Shown: positions 1 to 9,653, counted from the stretch's first letter. The stretch is 56,640 nt of DNA from Muribaculaceae bacterium (GCA_017624155.1 JAGANS010000071.1:1-56640); one strand, 5' to 3'. A program made the numbers and translations. Notes: a model not told the origin generated them from the sequence alone.

Positions 1-23
1 CCACCCGGCTCTAAACAACGACC

Positions 24-57
24 GGCGCCGCAGCACATCGACATGTACTGCGGCGCC
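24..57 (-). terminator. Terminator hairpin downstream of the DUF2807 gene
   Basis: Positions 24-33 and 48-57 are perfect 10-bp complements, and the stem continues inward through 35-38 and 43-46. It lies 27 bp beyond the stop codon of the minus-strand gene ending at 85. A pyrimidine/T-rich run also follows it on the plus strand (58-75), so it could stop transcription from both sides. Confidence 0.6.
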
Positions 58-84
58 TTACTCTTCTTTATTCTATATTTCTAT

Positions 85-903
85 TCAATAATTATTGGAA
101 ACCGATGAATTGCCTGTGGATGACTGCTGCAGACCACGCACGGCGGCAGTTATATGGGAGTTGCCGCCCGATGATGCCTTTCCGCCCTTGGCCTTCAGCA
201 TGCCGGCCTTGATGGAGGAATTACCGTTTGAGCTATAATCGACAAGCGCAGCCTTGCCTCGCAGAGATACGATGGAATTGTCGCCTGTCTCGACTCCGAG
301 ATTGGTCGCATTTACATTCTGACATGAGAAATGACTGTTGCCGTCGGTATTTATCTGCACCCCGTCGGCTTCGAGCGATGATATCCTGACGTGGCTGTTG
401 AGCTTCGTATTGGCCTTGATCTGTGTTGCAAGGGCCGAGCCGTCTACCTTGATATGCGAGTTGCCGGTCGAAGTGAGGTTAATTGTAGCGGCATTAAGAC
501 CGTTTTCGGCCTCGATTGAGGCATTGCCGCCTGTGTTCAGGGTGATGATCTTGCCCGACACGTTTCCCTCAAGTTCGAGGCCGGAGTTGCCGGTGGCCTC
601 AAAAGTATCCACCCCGAGGCTGCTGAGTTCGACCTTTATGTCGCCCTCAGTCTTACCTGTGGTGGTGATGGTGAGACGACCGCCCGACAGGGTGGCCTTC
701 ACCTTGTCGAGATCCGTCTTGTGCTCGGCCTTGATTACAGCGCTGAACTGAGGAGCGGCAGTATATTCGACCTCGATGTTGCCATCAGTCTTGAGAGAGG
801 AGAATGAGCCGTTGACTGTAAGAGACCTGGTAAATGACCGGGCGGAGAGAGTTGCCGGCAATGCAATCATGATTGCGATGGCGGCGATGACAGATTTATT
901 CAT
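85..903 (-). CDS. Exported DUF2807 (head GIN domain) protein
   Basis: 272 residues with an N-terminal signal peptide (hydrophobic residues about 5-20, then an Ala-Arg processing region). The rest is a repetitive beta-rich domain in which short strands end in G-N-S or G-N-A turns, for example near residues 105, 148, 190, 228 and 247. This matches the DUF2807 or 'putative auto-transporter adhesin, head GIN domain' family of Bacteroidota, which is predicted to form a right-handed beta-solenoid. The biochemical role of the family is unknown and surface or periplasmic placement is inferred. The gene stands alone, with 89 bp between it and the lysozyme gene and a hairpin after its stop. Confidence 0.8.
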   Translation of the reverse strand: MNKSVIAAIAIMIALPATLSARSFTRSLTVNGSFSSLKTDGNIEVEYTAAPQFSAVIKAEHKTDLDKVKATLSGGRLTITTTGKTEGDIKVELSSLGVDTFEATGNSGLELEGNVSGKIITLNTGGNASIEAENGLNAATINLTSTGNSHIKVDGSALATQIKANTKLNSHVRISSLEADGVQINTDGNSHFSCQNVNATNLGVETGDNSIVSLRGKAALVDYSSNGNSSIKAGMLKAKGGKASSGGNSHITAAVRGLQQSSTGNSSVSNNY

Positions 904-992
904 GTAAGATGTAAGTTTTCAGTTTGGTATTTGTCTATATGACGGACAATGGCCGTCAAAAATGACAGCCATCGTGCAAAACTTAACAAATC

Positions 993-1742
993 TTAACGAA
1001 TCGGGCGGGCAATCGCAGGATTTGCGCGCAGCCACTCCGCATAATCGCCGTGTCCCGGAGAATTGAATGTGCACAGGTCGACATCGCCGCTGATACCGTC
1101 GACCCGGCCCACGTGTGAGTGCTGCCATATCGTCCAACGGCCGCGCTCGGCCAAGGCCGGCGAGGTGAATGAACATATCCACAGCGCCACATCGTCGAAG
1201 TGTCCGCGAACAAAGCGGTAGTAACCGTTCTTGTTGGTATAGATTATCGGCTCGCGGCCGTTCTGCCTCAGCAACTCGACAAGTGAGCGCAGATCGGCAA
1301 TAATCTCGTCGGTGGTAAATTCCGAAGGATTGCCCCACTCTTCCACATCTATGGCCACCGGCAGATCAAGGTGACGGTCGCCGATAAGACCTATGATGTT
1401 GACACTCTGGCGCCAGCCCGGGACATCGAAACGGAAGAAGTGGTAGATGCCCACAGCCAGACCGGCATCGCGGGCCGCCCGGTAGTTGCGCTCAAACATG
1501 GCATCGCGCCAAGTGGCGCCCTCAGTGGCCTTGATGTATACAAAGTCTATGCTGTCGCGGAGCACACGGCCGAAATCCACATTGCCGTTATGGGCCGAGA
1601 TGTCTATGCCACGCACAGGGAATACCGTATGGTCGACCTCGACCGAGGCTTCACGCGGAGCAAAGGCACGCCGGCCCACCACCAGTGCGATTGCCGTGGC
1701 GGTGAGGGCGATTAGCAGTATTGCAGCCGAGCGGGCCCGCAT
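993..1742 (-). CDS. GH25-family lysozyme, membrane anchored or exported
   Basis: About 249 residues. An N-terminal hydrophobic stretch (residues 7-22) is followed by a GH25 muramidase domain. The family signatures are visible: GIDISAHNG (45-53) with Asp47, the YIKATEG strand (69-75), GIYHFFR (98-104), and the D-x-E pair at Asp132 and Glu134. GH25 enzymes cleave the MurNAc-beta-1,4-GlcNAc bond of peptidoglycan. The ATG at 1742 is chosen because it opens a proper signal or anchor. A TTG two codons upstream would overlap the preceding stop by 4 nt. The gene starts 2 nt after the stop of the C69 dipeptidase, so the two are co-transcribed. The pairing suggests wall or peptide scavenging. Confidence 0.88.
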   Translation of the reverse strand: MRARSAAILLIALTATAIALVVGRRAFAPREASVEVDHTVFPVRGIDISAHNGNVDFGRVLRDSIDFVYIKATEGATWRDAMFERNYRAARDAGLAVGIYHFFRFDVPGWRQSVNIIGLIGDRHLDLPVAIDVEEWGNPSEFTTDEIIADLRSLVELLRQNGREPIIYTNKNGYYRFVRGHFDDVALWICSFTSPALAERGRWTIWQHSHVGRVDGISGDVDLCTFNSPGHGDYAEWLRANPAIARPIR

Positions 1743-1744
1743 GA

Positions 1745-3376
1745 TCAATCAACCCGCAGACGGTCGCCCTGCTCGCGGGCGATCGACTCGAAGTAGCGCT
1801 GATTATAGCCGCCGAATTCGGGCTGTACAGGAGTGCCGTCAGTAGTGCGGGAGAACGTGCCGTCGGCATCCTGCTTCTTGATATTGCCGTCGAGGAATTT
1901 CACAAACAGATAGTCGCCGAGGGCCTTGTAGTCGCGTGTAACCTGAGCGGCCGAGCCTTCGGTAAGGCGGCTGAGCTGTGCGCGGGCCGATTCATAGGGG
2001 ACATCGGGCGTGAGTTTTTCGGTAAGGAAGTCCACCGAAGCCACAAGAGCGTCCTCATGCCCCTTCTGCACGCGGCGGATGTCGGGAATCATCTGAGAGT
2101 AGCGGTTGTATGCCTGATTGGCCACATAGTTGTTGACCCAGAACATAGAGTCCCATGACAGCGTGAGGAGGTCGCCGTTGCCGTGAGCGAGTTCATGTGG
2201 CACCTTGTCGGCCGAGTTGAATACGGGGATATAGACACAGGTATTGGCATCGTCGACGCCAAACCACAGGATGCCGCGCATGGCATCGTGACGGCCGGAG
2301 TTCATGTCGGCCACAAACGAGAAGCCGGTCTGCTGGGTGGCGATGGCACGCTCGTGGGTGTATGTCTTGCCATCGACCTTATATTCCATGGGGCGCCAGC
2401 GGTAAGGCACGTCAAACGGGCCGGCACCTATGTCGGTCGTCATGTCGAGAGGGGTGCCTTCAAAGTGGTCGCGCATCATCCATTTGAGATTCTCGGCCGT
2501 GACAGGCTCAGCGGGCTTTACCCACAGGGGCATCACCTCGCCCTCGCCCTTGAGAATCCAGGGAAGCCAGCGGTCGGCCTCACCCTTGGGAAGAAAGCGG
2601 TTGTAGTAGCTCCACACACGGGCATCGCAACCGCGCAGGGCGCCGATGTCGGTGATGGCATATGTGCGCGAGAAGTCAAAGTCCTTGTCCTTGCCCTTGA
2701 ATAGTCCCTGCGAACGCGCAAACGATATCACGTCGGGCGAGTAAAGAGTCTCGGGGTCATCGAGGGGGAACTGATGTATGCGGGCATGGTTGGCATGGCC
2801 GCTGATATAGCCGTCGGGGACGCGGCGGGCTACCCACACGGCACCGGGGTCGGACTTGCCCTTGCCTATACTTTCCATAATCCACACTTCGTCAGGGTCG
2901 GCGATCGAGAAGGACTCGCCACTCGACGCGTAGCCGTATTCATTGACAAGGCCGGTCATCACATCGATTGCCTCGCGGGCCGTCCTGGCACGCTGCAGTG
3001 TGATATATATGAGCGAGCCGTAGTCGATGAGGCCCGAACCCTCAAGCTCGGGACGACCGCCCCAGGTGGATTCACCGATCGTAAGGCCGTGCTCATTCAT
3101 GTTGCCGATGGTGGCATAGGTGTGGGGCACTTCCTTTATCTCGCCGAGAAGCTTGTTGCTGTCCCAGTCGATGACGGGGCGCATGGCGCCCTCGGGATGG
3201 TCGGCGGTCGGCTGACGGTAAAGCTCACCGTAGAGAGTGTGCGAGTCGGCGGCATAGGTAATCATGGTGGAACCGTTGTCGGTAGCGCCCTTGGCAGCGA
3301 TGAGGCTGGTGCAGGCGTCGGAGTTCGCGGCAGCAAGCAAAGCGGCAGCGGCCAGCAGGATATAGCGTATTTTCAT
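1745..3376 (-). CDS. C69-family dipeptidase, secreted
   Basis: 543 residues from the ATG at 3376. An in-frame ATG 11 codons upstream would spoil the signal peptide. Residues 1-21 are a signal sequence. Cys22, in the context D-A-C-T-S-L, is the expected N-terminal nucleophile of peptidase family C69, an Ntn-hydrolase family that matures by exposing this cysteine. Other family landmarks are the TYADSHTLYG region, ESTWGG, the MESIG strand and the C-terminal SWDSMFWVNN segment. The family cleaves dipeptides with broad specificity. In Bacteroidota it is exported to the periplasm. First gene of a two-gene unit with the GH25 lysozyme. Confidence 0.9.
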   Translation of the reverse strand: MKIRYILLAAAALLAAANSDACTSLIAAKGATDNGSTMITYAADSHTLYGELYRQPTADHPEGAMRPVIDWDSNKLLGEIKEVPHTYATIGNMNEHGLTIGESTWGGRPELEGSGLIDYGSLIYITLQRARTAREAIDVMTGLVNEYGYASSGESFSIADPDEVWIMESIGKGKSDPGAVWVARRVPDGYISGHANHARIHQFPLDDPETLYSPDVISFARSQGLFKGKDKDFDFSRTYAITDIGALRGCDARVWSYYNRFLPKGEADRWLPWILKGEGEVMPLWVKPAEPVTAENLKWMMRDHFEGTPLDMTTDIGAGPFDVPYRWRPMEYKVDGKTYTHERAIATQQTGFSFVADMNSGRHDAMRGILWFGVDDANTCVYIPVFNSADKVPHELAHGNGDLLTLSWDSMFWVNNYVANQAYNRYSQMIPDIRRVQKGHEDALVASVDFLTEKLTPDVPYESARAQLSRLTEGSAAQVTRDYKALGDYLFVKFLDGNIKKQDADGTFSRTTDGTPVQPEFGGYNQRYFESIAREQGDRLRVD

Positions 3377-3396
3377 TGCAAAGAAATTTTGAATTG

Positions 3397-3404
3397 CAAA
3401 AATA
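3397..3404 (-). promoter_or_regulatory. Possible -7 promoter element for the C69 dipeptidase
   Basis: Read on the minus strand this is TATTTTTG, matching the Bacteroidota -7 consensus TAnnTTTG, 20 bp upstream of the chosen start. No clear TTTG is seen at the -33 spacing, so support is moderate at best. Confidence 0.35.
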
Positions 3405-3458
3405 ACCATAATCTTTCATATTATGACTATGGATAGCCGTTAATAATTCAAAATTCAT

Positions 3459-3466
3459 TAACTTTG
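3459..3466 (+). promoter_or_regulatory. -7 promoter element (TAACTTTG) just ahead of ybaK
   Basis: TAACTTTG matches TAnnTTTG and ends only 5 nt before the ybaK ATG at 3472. If used, transcription would begin at or within a base or two of the start codon, giving a leaderless or nearly leaderless mRNA. No good -33 TTTG is present at 19-21 nt. Confidence 0.35.
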
Positions 3467-3471
3467 CTGCC

Positions 3472-3954
3472 ATGAAAATCAACAAGACGAATGCCGCGCG
3501 CCTGCTCGACCGCGCCCATATCACATATGAGCTGATCCCTTATGAGGTGGATGAGAACAACCTTGCCGCCACACATGTGGCCGAATCGCTCGGCGAGGAC
3601 ATCTCACTGGTGTTCAAAACCATTGTCCTTACAGCCGGCCCGGGACAGTTCTTTGTATGCGTGGTGCCTGGCGATGCCGAGATCGACCTTAAAAAGGCCG
3701 CCCGCGCTGCCGGCGCAAAGAAAGCAGAGCTGCTGCCGATGAAGGAACTATTGCCGCTTACAGGCTATATCCGCGGAGGATGTTCGCCGGTGGGCATGAA
3801 GAAACAATTCCCGACGTTCTTCCACTCGACTGCGCCGGAGCATGAATACATATATGTCAGTGCAGGTATGCGCGGATTGCAGTTCAAGGTGAAGCCGGCC
3901 GACATAATCGGTTTCGTAAACGGCAATGTCGCTGACTTAATCGCAGACAGATGA
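3472..3954 (+). CDS. ybaK: Cys-tRNA(Pro)/Cys-tRNA deacylase YbaK
   Basis: 160 residues, the usual length of a free-standing YbaK/EbsC editing domain. Signatures include the FKTIV strand (about 48-52), DLKKAAR (70-76), and GYIRGGCSPVGMKK (101-114), which lines the substrate pocket. YbaK hydrolyses cysteine mischarged onto tRNA(Pro) by prolyl-tRNA synthetase and acts in the cytoplasm. The ATG sits inside an ATGA overlap with aroC (3951-3954), so translation of the two genes is probably coupled. Confidence 0.93.
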   Translation: MKINKTNAARLLDRAHITYELIPYEVDENNLAATHVAESLGEDISLVFKTIVLTAGPGQFFVCVVPGDAEIDLKKAARAAGAKKAELLPMKELLPLTGYIRGGCSPVGMKKQFPTFFHSTAPEHEYIYVSAGMRGLQFKVKPADIIGFVNGNVADLIADR

Positions 3955-5018
3955 ATACATTCGGCCATCTTTTCACACTCACCACCGCCGGCGAAAGCCA
4001 CGGCGAGGCCCTTACGGCGATTGTCGACGGCATGCCGGCGGGAATACGCATCGACCGTGACGAACTGGCGCTGCAAATGGCTCGCCGCGCACCGGGCACC
4101 GGCATCGGATCGACCCGGCGCGAACCCGACCGAGTAAGATTGCTGTCGGGACTGCGCGACGACGTGACTATCGGCACACCTATTGCCCTACTTATCGAGA
4201 ACTCTGATGTCCGTCCGGGCGATTACAGCCATCTGAAGCACACCTTCCGACCGTCACACGCCGATTACACCTATCAGGCCAAGTATGGCATCCGGGCAGT
4301 GGAGGGCGGAGGCCGTGCCTCGGCCCGCGAGACGGCTCTGCGCGTGGCTGCCGGCGCACTGGCCATGCAGGCGCTCGCAAAGCGCGGAGTGTCCGTACAC
4401 GCCTACACATCGCAGATTGGCCGCGTGTCCATGCCCGGCGGATACGAAGGCGTAGACTATGATGCAATCTATACTAACGCCGTCTACTGCCCCGACGCCG
4501 ATGCCGCAGACCGCATGATTGCCGAAATCGAATCAGCCCGGGCTGCCGGCGACACTCTCGGCGGCATCGTCAACTGCATCATCGACGGCTTGCCGGCCGG
4601 GATCGGCGAGCCGGTTTACGACAAGTTGCAGGCCATGCTCGCATCCGCAATGATGAGCATAAACGCCGCTCACGGATTTGAATATGGTATGGGCTTTGCC
4701 GGGGCCGCCATGCGAGGCAGCGAGGCATTGGACAAGTGGACGACCGACGACTGCGGGCGGCTGCGCACCGTCACCAACCATTCGGGCGGCATACAGGGCG
4801 GCATCAGCAACGGCATGCCCGTGACGATGCGCGTGGCTTTCAAGCCGGTAGCCACGCTCATGCGGCCTGTTGAATCGGTGAATCTGCACGGCGAGTCCGT
4901 GACAATCGAGCCGCACGGACGCCACGATTGCTGCGTGGTGCCGCGCGCCGTGGCCGTAGTCCGCGCCATGGCCGCCATCACCACTCTCGACGCCATCCTC
5001 ATGGCAGGAAAGTGGTGA
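3951..5018 (+). CDS. aroC: Chorismate synthase
   Basis: 355 residues, full length for the family. The three classical signatures are present: GESHGEALTAIVDGMPAG near residue 14, the Gly/Arg-rich EGGGRASARET near 117, and the C-terminal RHDCCVVPRA near 324. GIQGGISNGMP, of the FMN/EPSP site, is also visible. The enzyme converts 5-enolpyruvylshikimate-3-phosphate to chorismate, the last shared step of aromatic amino acid and folate synthesis, using reduced FMN. It overlaps ybaK by 4 nt. The downstream neighbour is convergent and 32 bp away, with no obvious terminator between them. Confidence 0.97.
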   Translation: MNTFGHLFTLTTAGESHGEALTAIVDGMPAGIRIDRDELALQMARRAPGTGIGSTRREPDRVRLLSGLRDDVTIGTPIALLIENSDVRPGDYSHLKHTFRPSHADYTYQAKYGIRAVEGGGRASARETALRVAAGALAMQALAKRGVSVHAYTSQIGRVSMPGGYEGVDYDAIYTNAVYCPDADAADRMIAEIESARAAGDTLGGIVNCIIDGLPAGIGEPVYDKLQAMLASAMMSINAAHGFEYGMGFAGAAMRGSEALDKWTTDDCGRLRTVTNHSGGIQGGISNGMPVTMRVAFKPVATLMRPVESVNLHGESVTIEPHGRHDCCVVPRAVAVVRAMAAITTLDAILMAGKW

Positions 5019-5050
5019 CGGCGAATATCAAAGTCTGTTCGACAATAATC

Positions 5051-7291
5051 TCAGTCGTGCCAGATTGCCGGCGTGGTGACGGCGAGGGGAAGGCGACCGG
5101 CGATATCATCGGAGGCCGTGCCGACGAGAATCTCAAATTTGCCGGGTTCAACTGTCCACATCGCTGTGGCGGGGTCGTAGTAGGCAAATGCATTCTTGTC
5201 GAGGGTAAGGGTGACGTCGGCCGTCTTGCCCGGATCCAGCTCTATCTTATTGAAAGCTTTCAGTTCCTTGTACGGACGATAGAGCGAACTCTTGACATCG
5301 CGCACATAAACCTGCACGACCTCGGCCCCCTTGCGGTCGCCTGTATTGGTGACCGGTACTGTTACCGTGACAGAACCGTCGCCGGGAATTTTCGATTCGG
5401 AAAGTACCGCCTTGCCAAGCTTGAAATCTGTGTAGCTGAGTCCATGTCCGAATGCAAAGTTTACATGATCCTTGCCGAGACGGTCGGTGTGGCGGTAACC
5501 TACATCGAGGCCTTCCTTATATGTGACATCGCCGGCGACACCGGGATACATCTCCTTGTCGCCGGTGGCATGGGCGGCATAGTCGGTAAGAGCAGCGGCA
5601 AATGTGAAGGGAAGCTTGCCCGAGGGATTGACATCGCCAAAAAGTACGTCGGCAATGGCATCGCCGGCCTCGGAGCCTATAAACCAGCCCTGCACCACTG
5701 CAGGCACCTTGTCGAGCCACGGCATGGCATACGCATTGCCCGTGATGCCGACTACCACGAGGCGGGGATTGGCGGCGGCGAGAGCTTCAATCACCTTATC
5801 CTGATTGTAGGGCAGGTTGTATTCGAGACGGTCGCAGCCCTCGCTGTCCTGATTGTCAGATTTGTTGAGACCGCCGATAAAAATCACCATATCGGCCTCG
5901 CGGGCAGCCTTCACGGCATCGGCGATCAGCTGGTCGGCCGGGCGGCTGTCTCTAAGATCCTGCCCGGTCGTGACTCCGTTGTATTCGCCGGTGACGTCGC
6001 CGACATATCCGCGTTCGTAGGCCACCTCAATACCCTTGGCCGAGGCGTTGGCACGGATGCCGTCGAGGGGCAGGATCTCGCGCTGCACTTTCAATGAGGA
6101 GGAACCGCCGCCCACAGTCATCATCTTGATGGCATTCTCGCCTACGACAAGAATTTTCTTTACGCCGGCGCGAACGGGCAGCAGGTTGCCATCGTTCTTG
6201 AGCAGCACGATACCCTCACCGGCAATGCGGCGCGCGGCAGCATAGTGCTCCGGGCTGTTGAGCGAGCCATAGGGACGATTGCGGTTCATCTCGGTACGCA
6301 TGATAAGGCGAAGCACTCGGGATGCCTTATCATTGAGCATGGCGGTATCCGCCTTGCCCTCCTCGATAAGTTTAAGATATGGCAGAGCGAGGAAATACCG
6401 GTCGTAGGCGTTGCTGGCGCCGAAGTTGAGGCCGTTGGTCCATGAGCCGAACTCCATGTCGAGGCCGTTGGCGGCCACCTTCTCGGTATTGTGTACGGCA
6501 CCCCAGTCGCTGATGGCCACACCGTCAAATTCCCAGTCGCCCTTGAGGATATCGAGCAGCAGGCGCGAGTTCTCGCAGGCGTGATCCCCGGCATATTTAT
6601 TGTAGCCGGGCATAATGCTCCACGCACCGCCCTCGGTGATGGCGGCCTTAAAGGCAGGAAGATATATCTCATAGAGCGTGCGGTCGTCGACAAGTACATT
6701 TACATGAGCGCGGTCTACCTCCTGGTTGTTGAGCGCATAGTGCTTAACACATGCCGCCACGCCGTTGTCCTGCACGCCCTTGATGTAGGGTATCACCATA
6801 CGCGACGAGAGATACGGATCCTCGCCCATATACTCGAAGTTGCGGCCGTTGAGGGGCGTACGGTAGATATTGACACCCGGCCCGAGTAGCACATTCTTGT
6901 TGCGGTAGCGCGCCTCCTCGCCGATCGACTTACCGTATAGGGCCGACATTTCAGGATTCCATGTAGCGGCAAGGCAGGTAAGTGCCGGAAAGGCCACGCA
7001 CGAGTCGTTGGTGGCGCCGGCCTGGTCCCATTCGTCCCACAATACGTCGGGACGTATGCCGTGAGGGCCGTCGGTGCACCATATACCGGGAATACCGAGC
7101 CGCTGCACACCGGGCGAACTGAATTTGCTCTGGGCATGTAATATCGCCACCTTTTCGGCAGTTGTCATGCGGTAGAGGGCATCGGCCACGCGCTCATCGA
7201 GCGGGCATGTTTCGTCAAGATAGACGGGAGTCTGCGCGGCAGCTGAAAGTGCAAGAATCGCAGCAGCGATTACAGTTATCTTAATGTTCAT
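5051..7291 (-). CDS. GH3 beta-glycosidase, secreted (last gene of the PUL)
   Basis: 746 residues from the ATG at 7291. The frame stays open 41 codons upstream, but only this Met opens a signal peptide (residues 1-20). Order: GH3 N-terminal TIM barrel with GRNFEYMGEDP (149-159), the KHY motif (183-185) and the nucleophile Asp262 in AISDWG; GH3 C-terminal alpha/beta sandwich (about 300-620); fibronectin-III-like domain (about 650-746). This BglX-type layout fits beta-glucosidase or beta-xylosidase activity. It is not the NagZ type, because the NagZ Asp/His loop motif is absent. The gene begins 4 nt after the stop of the second GH3 gene. Confidence 0.93.
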   Translation of the reverse strand: MNIKITVIAAAILALSAAAQTPVYLDETCPLDERVADALYRMTTAEKVAILHAQSKFSSPGVQRLGIPGIWCTDGPHGIRPDVLWDEWDQAGATNDSCVAFPALTCLAATWNPEMSALYGKSIGEEARYRNKNVLLGPGVNIYRTPLNGRNFEYMGEDPYLSSRMVIPYIKGVQDNGVAACVKHYALNNQEVDRAHVNVLVDDRTLYEIYLPAFKAAITEGGAWSIMPGYNKYAGDHACENSRLLLDILKGDWEFDGVAISDWGAVHNTEKVAANGLDMEFGSWTNGLNFGASNAYDRYFLALPYLKLIEEGKADTAMLNDKASRVLRLIMRTEMNRNRPYGSLNSPEHYAAARRIAGEGIVLLKNDGNLLPVRAGVKKILVVGENAIKMMTVGGGSSSLKVQREILPLDGIRANASAKGIEVAYERGYVGDVTGEYNGVTTGQDLRDSRPADQLIADAVKAAREADMVIFIGGLNKSDNQDSEGCDRLEYNLPYNQDKVIEALAAANPRLVVVGITGNAYAMPWLDKVPAVVQGWFIGSEAGDAIADVLFGDVNPSGKLPFTFAAALTDYAAHATGDKEMYPGVAGDVTYKEGLDVGYRHTDRLGKDHVNFAFGHGLSYTDFKLGKAVLSESKIPGDGSVTVTVPVTNTGDRKGAEVVQVYVRDVKSSLYRPYKELKAFNKIELDPGKTADVTLTLDKNAFAYYDPATAMWTVEPGKFEILVGTASDDIAGRLPLAVTTPAIWHD

Positions 7292-7295
7292 ATTA

Positions 7296-9644
7296 TCAGA
7301 TATTGGGAGTATTCCATGTCTTTGTTTCAGTACATGCAGTCTTCGCCTTAAGGTTGCCGAGAGTGAACTCAAATTCGCCCTTCTCGAGCACCCACTTGCC
7401 GTCGTAGTTGACAAAGGCGAGGTCGGATGCGGGGATGGTGAAACTTACAACAGTCGACTGACCGGGCTGAAGGTCTACTTTCTCGAAACCACGCACACGC
7501 AGCACGTCGGGCGACAGCGAGGCCACAAGGTCGCTGCTGTAGAGGAGCACCGTTTCCTTGCCGGCCATCTTGCCGGTGTTGGTTACCTTCACACTGACGG
7601 TAAGGCTGTCGGCGGGAGCGAACTCAGCCTTGTCGACGGCGATATCGCTATACTCGAAAGTAGTGTAGCTCATGCCGAAGCCGAAGGGCCATTGCACGTC
7701 GATATCGGCGTTGTAGTTGTAGGCGCCGCTCATGGTGGCGACAGTCTCGCAGGGCTTGTGATCGTAGGTGGCTATAGCGTTGATCCACTTGGGATAGGTG
7801 AAGGGCAGACGGGCGCTGAAATTGCGTTTGCCGGCGAGGAGCTGTGCGAGCGCATCACCGCCATAGTTGCCGGGGAGCATGATGTCTACGATTGCCGATG
7901 CCAGCGGCTCGATCTCGCGCACGATGCGGGGACGGCCCTCGCTGAGCACAAGCACTATGGGCTTGCCGGTCTTGGCAAGAGCCTTCACGAGCGCCGTCTG
8001 ATTGGCCGAGAGGCTGAGGTCGTTGATATTGCCGGGTGTCTCGCAGTAGGAATTTTCGCCTACGCAGGCCACGACAACATCGACATTGCGGGCGGCGGCC
8101 ACGGCGCGCTCAATGCGCAGGTCGCGCTCCTCCTGCCATCTGCCATAGTCGGGCACGTAGTCCATTCCCTGTTCGAGCACCACGTTGGCTGCGCCGAATT
8201 CATTGCACAGAGCATCATAAATCGAATTATAACCCTTGTGGAATATCTCATCGTCGGTACCCTGCCATGTGTAGGACCAGCCGCCGTTGAGACAGCGGAG
8301 CGAATTGGCATTGGGCCCGGTGACAAGTATGCGGCTGCCTGCCTTGAGAGGCAGGATATCGTTCTCGTTCTTGAGGAGAATCTCACTCTCGGCAGCCATG
8401 TCGAGGGCCACTGCCGCATGTCCGGCGCCGCCGAAGAGGGGATAATCGGCAGGCGAGGTAACGGGGTACTCGAAGAGACCGAGACGGAGCTTAAGACGGA
8501 TGATGCGCTTCACGGCATCGTCGATTCGGGCCTGTGACACCTTGCCTTCGTTGACAAGCTCCTTGAGCAGAGTGCAGAACTCGGTATCATAGGGCACCAT
8601 GGACATGTCAATACCGGCGTTGATAGCCAGCATGATGGCTTCTTTATAGTCGGCGGCGACCTTGTCGCGGGTCCACAGATTGTGGATATCGGCCCAGTCG
8701 GTCACTATCATGCCGTCCCACCCGAGGTCTTCCTTGAGCCATACGGTGAGAAGCTCGTGATTGGCATGGAAGGGCATACCGTTGACAAGGCCCGAGTTGA
8801 CCATCACCGACAGGGCACCGGCGCGGATTGCCTCCTTGAAGGGCTGGAAATATTTCTCGCGCAGGTCGGCGGGAGCGATGGATGCCGGCGTGCGGTCCTT
8901 GCCGCTGAACGGATTTCCATAAGCCATATAATGTTTGAGACACGCAGCCACGTTGTTGACGCCGAGGTGATTGGGGTCGTCGCCCTGATAGCCTTTCACC
9001 ATTTCGACGGCCATGGCGCCGTTGGTGTATGGATCCTCGCCGAAGCTTTCCCATATACGGCTCCACACGGGATTGCGGCCGAGGTCCATCACGGGATTGT
9101 ATACCCAGGGGATGGCGCAGGCACGCGATTCGTAGGCACATATCTCGGCACCGCGGCGCACAAGGCCGCGATTGAATGTGGCTGCCATGTTGATTTCCTG
9201 CGGGAATAATGTGCCGCCGGCAGTGTATGTGGTGCCGTGATTCTGATCCACACCGTATATGTCGGGAATACCGATATACCTCATGGATGCATCCTGAATG
9301 GCACTGATGATACTGTGCCATACGGCCGGTGTCTGGGCATGGCCCTGCGGAGTGTTGAGTACAGAGCCTACACGGTATTTGCCGAATATTGTATCGAGCT
9401 TTGCCGGGTCGGCCACGGGATTGCCGTCGACAAGAGTGTCGGCGCAAATCAGATCGACATTTACCTCGCACATCTGCCCTACCTTGTCGTCGAGCGACAT
9501 AGCAGCTACGATACTGTCGACACGGGCCTCGAGATTTTTGTCGGCGGGAATCGCCGGGGCAGCCTCACCGCCTTTTCCGGCGGGACCGCAGGCCACGAGC
9601 AGTGCTGAAAGCACTGATGCGGCCATAATTGTGATTTTTTTCAT
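7296..9644 (-). CDS. GH3 beta-glycosidase, lipoprotein
   Basis: 782 residues. A lipoprotein signal ends in LLVAC with Cys19, so the enzyme is probably membrane anchored. The GH3 N-domain has GVDQNHG (131-137), GRNPVWSRIWESFGEDP (189-205), the KHYM motif (237-240) and the nucleophile Asp316 in IVTDWAD. The GH3 C-domain and a C-terminal Fn3-like domain follow. It resembles cell-surface or periplasmic exo-beta-glucosidases of Bacteroidota. It differs clearly from its downstream GH3 neighbour, so the two are unlikely to be a recent duplication and may split the work by linkage or location. It lies 9 nt downstream of the ThuA gene. Confidence 0.93.
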   Translation of the reverse strand: MKKITIMAASVLSALLVACGPAGKGGEAAPAIPADKNLEARVDSIVAAMSLDDKVGQMCEVNVDLICADTLVDGNPVADPAKLDTIFGKYRVGSVLNTPQGHAQTPAVWHSIISAIQDASMRYIGIPDIYGVDQNHGTTYTAGGTLFPQEINMAATFNRGLVRRGAEICAYESRACAIPWVYNPVMDLGRNPVWSRIWESFGEDPYTNGAMAVEMVKGYQGDDPNHLGVNNVAACLKHYMAYGNPFSGKDRTPASIAPADLREKYFQPFKEAIRAGALSVMVNSGLVNGMPFHANHELLTVWLKEDLGWDGMIVTDWADIHNLWTRDKVAADYKEAIMLAINAGIDMSMVPYDTEFCTLLKELVNEGKVSQARIDDAVKRIIRLKLRLGLFEYPVTSPADYPLFGGAGHAAVALDMAAESEILLKNENDILPLKAGSRILVTGPNANSLRCLNGGWSYTWQGTDDEIFHKGYNSIYDALCNEFGAANVVLEQGMDYVPDYGRWQEERDLRIERAVAAARNVDVVVACVGENSYCETPGNINDLSLSANQTALVKALAKTGKPIVLVLSEGRPRIVREIEPLASAIVDIMLPGNYGGDALAQLLAGKRNFSARLPFTYPKWINAIATYDHKPCETVATMSGAYNYNADIDVQWPFGFGMSYTTFEYSDIAVDKAEFAPADSLTVSVKVTNTGKMAGKETVLLYSSDLVASLSPDVLRVRGFEKVDLQPGQSTVVSFTIPASDLAFVNYDGKWVLEKGEFEFTLGNLKAKTACTETKTWNTPNI

Positions 9645-9653
9645 GGATTCCGG

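Noticed and set aside
940-975. Two overlapping small hairpins downstream of the GH25 gene
   Set aside because: Stems of 6-8 bp without a T run on the proper side. They are not convincing as a terminator or a switch.
4928-6097. A 389-residue plus-strand frame overlapping the aroC end and the GH3 gene
   Set aside because: It starts inside aroC in another frame and runs antisense through the GH3 C-terminal domains. No signal, motif or promoter supports it. Similar shadows occur opposite the other GH3, SusD, SusC, GH20 and kinase genes.
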